Origin: Gammaproteobacteria bacterium
GTDB lineage: Bacteria > Pseudomonadota > Gammaproteobacteria > SZUA-229
DNA length: 8,473 nucleotides
NCBI GenBank assembly: GCA_026998145.1
Contig: JALTRC010000502.1
Coordinates: forward strand, 1 to 8,473
Direction of reading: 5' to 3'
A program made the translations under genes and the position numbers. Shown in pieces: positions 8,220 to 8,473 of this stretch. Each line of letters starts with the position of its first letter. Positions within the stretch are counted from its first letter, which is position 1. Below the pieces are notes generated by a model that did not search any database, was not told the origin of the DNA, and saw only the letters and a program-made list of their open reading frames with translations.

Positions 8220-8325
8220 CAAATTTTAGAACGTGAAACACGCCGCATTCATACAATGCTTATACTAAGCATCAAGTATATACAATAAATATATGTTTTT
8301 TATAAAAATATTTGGATTTTGACAT
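8220..8325 (-). promoter_or_regulatory. AT-rich presumed promoter region of the giant gene
   Basis: About 105 bases are sharply AT-rich compared with the coding DNA on the left and the GC-rich stretch on the right. Several minus-strand -10-like hexamers occur in or near it: TATAAG at 8264-8259, TATACT at 8280-8275, and TATACT at 8210-8205 just downstream. None has a good TTGACA-like -35 box at 16-18 bp, so I cannot choose a start site. The only TTGACA (8190-8185) has no -10 box at the right distance. Confidence 0.4.
8256..8272. promoter_or_regulatory. Perfect palindrome, operator-like, over a -10-like box
   Basis: ATGCTTA and TAAGCAT form perfect 7-bp arms around a 3-bp centre (TAC on plus, GTA on minus). 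The minus-strand TATAAG overlaps the centre and right arm. A second partial symmetry, TATACT (8261-8266) against AGTATA (8275-8280), overlaps it. The size and position upstream of the giant gene suit a dimeric transcription factor acting at the promoter. The short arms and lack of a T-run argue against a terminator. Confidence 0.4.
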
Positions 8326-8388
8326 TTCGAGAAAGCCGGTCGAACAGCAACACCAAAAGGCCGGCCAGACATTCCTCCATCAAGCTCC

Positions 8389-8473
8389 TCAGGAAGCCGG
8401 CAGGAAGTCGATAGGATAGAGAATGGTAATCGCCGGCACAGATTCTTTGGCGCCGAAATTAAAGCGTTTCACC
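8389..8473 (-). CDS. Possible 3' end of an upstream gene, same direction (partial)
   Basis: From the right edge the minus strand reads 27 codons (V-K-R-F-N-F-G-A-K-E-S-V-P..., ending L-P-A-S) to a TGA at 8391-8389. Codon choice (CTG, GCC, GGC, CCG, GCG, ATC) resembles that of the giant gene. I do not recognise the tail, and 27 codons is too short for certainty. The plus strand is also open here from an ATG at 8423 (M-V-I-A-G-T-D...), with AGGATAGA close before it, so a divergent gene start is the competing explanation. If the minus reading is right, 246 bases separate the two genes and they are probably not tightly cotranscribed. Confidence 0.35.
   Translation of the reverse strand, partial: VKRFNFGAKESVPAITILYPIDFLPAS

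Noticed and set aside
8335..8366. GCCGG...CCGGC pair followed by TTTC on the minus strand, as a terminator for the upstream gene
   Set aside because: Only five base pairs with a loop of about 20 nt and no proper T-run, too weak to call. GGCCGGCC at 8359-8366 is palindromic by itself.
1..8473. Frequent GCCGGC / GCCGG words across the window as a possible repeat or uptake sequence
   Set aside because: Most copies fall inside the coding frame and follow from common Ala-Gly and Pro-Ala codon pairs. Spacing is irregular, with no shared flanks.
1..8473. tRNA, rRNA, CRISPR array, insertion sequence or transposon ends
   Set aside because: No cloverleaf, conserved rRNA stretch, regularly spaced direct repeats, transposase motif or terminal inverted repeats were seen on either strand.

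Overview
The window is dominated by one very large protein-coding gene on the minus strand. It starts at 8142 and runs without a stop codon to the left edge, so at least 2714 codons are visible and the C-terminus lies outside the window. I read the frame codon by codon and found no frameshift or internal stop. The product begins with a Sec-type signal peptide, followed by a long chain of Ig-like, beta-strand-rich modules of the DUF11 / conserved-repeat (TIGR01451) and fimbrial isopeptide D2 type. It is a giant secreted or surface repeat protein, probably an adhesin or envelope-associated fibre. The shorter open frames on the plus strand and in other frames of 1-8142 are shadows of this gene.

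The signal peptide, the absence of a visible Gram-positive layout, moderate GC content and codon choice (CTG, GCC, GGC, ATT, AAT) fit a Gram-negative bacterium. A gammaproteobacterium, possibly marine, is my best guess, but it rests on family resemblance and composition only.

Layout from the promoter side: 8389-8473 (minus) looks like the last 27 codons of an upstream gene in the same direction (weak support). 8143-8388 is a 246-base intergenic region: a GC-rich part (about 8326-8388), an AT-rich core (about 8220-8325) with a perfect 7-bp-arm palindrome containing a -10-like TATAAG, and a leader with a strong Shine-Dalgarno sequence unusually far (34 nt) from the ATG. 8142 to 1 is the giant gene: signal peptide (residues 1-34), an N-terminal domain (about 35-212), a divergent Cys-containing chain of modules (about 213-1991), and a more regular array (about 1992-2714) with a first-strand Lys roughly every 170-190 residues.

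There are no RNA genes, mobile elements, CRISPR arrays or recognisable enzymes. I see no new multi-gene system. The points worth following are the paired Lys/Asn positions that could form internal isopeptide bonds, the many cysteines, the leader with nested mini-ORFs, and the operator-like palindrome.
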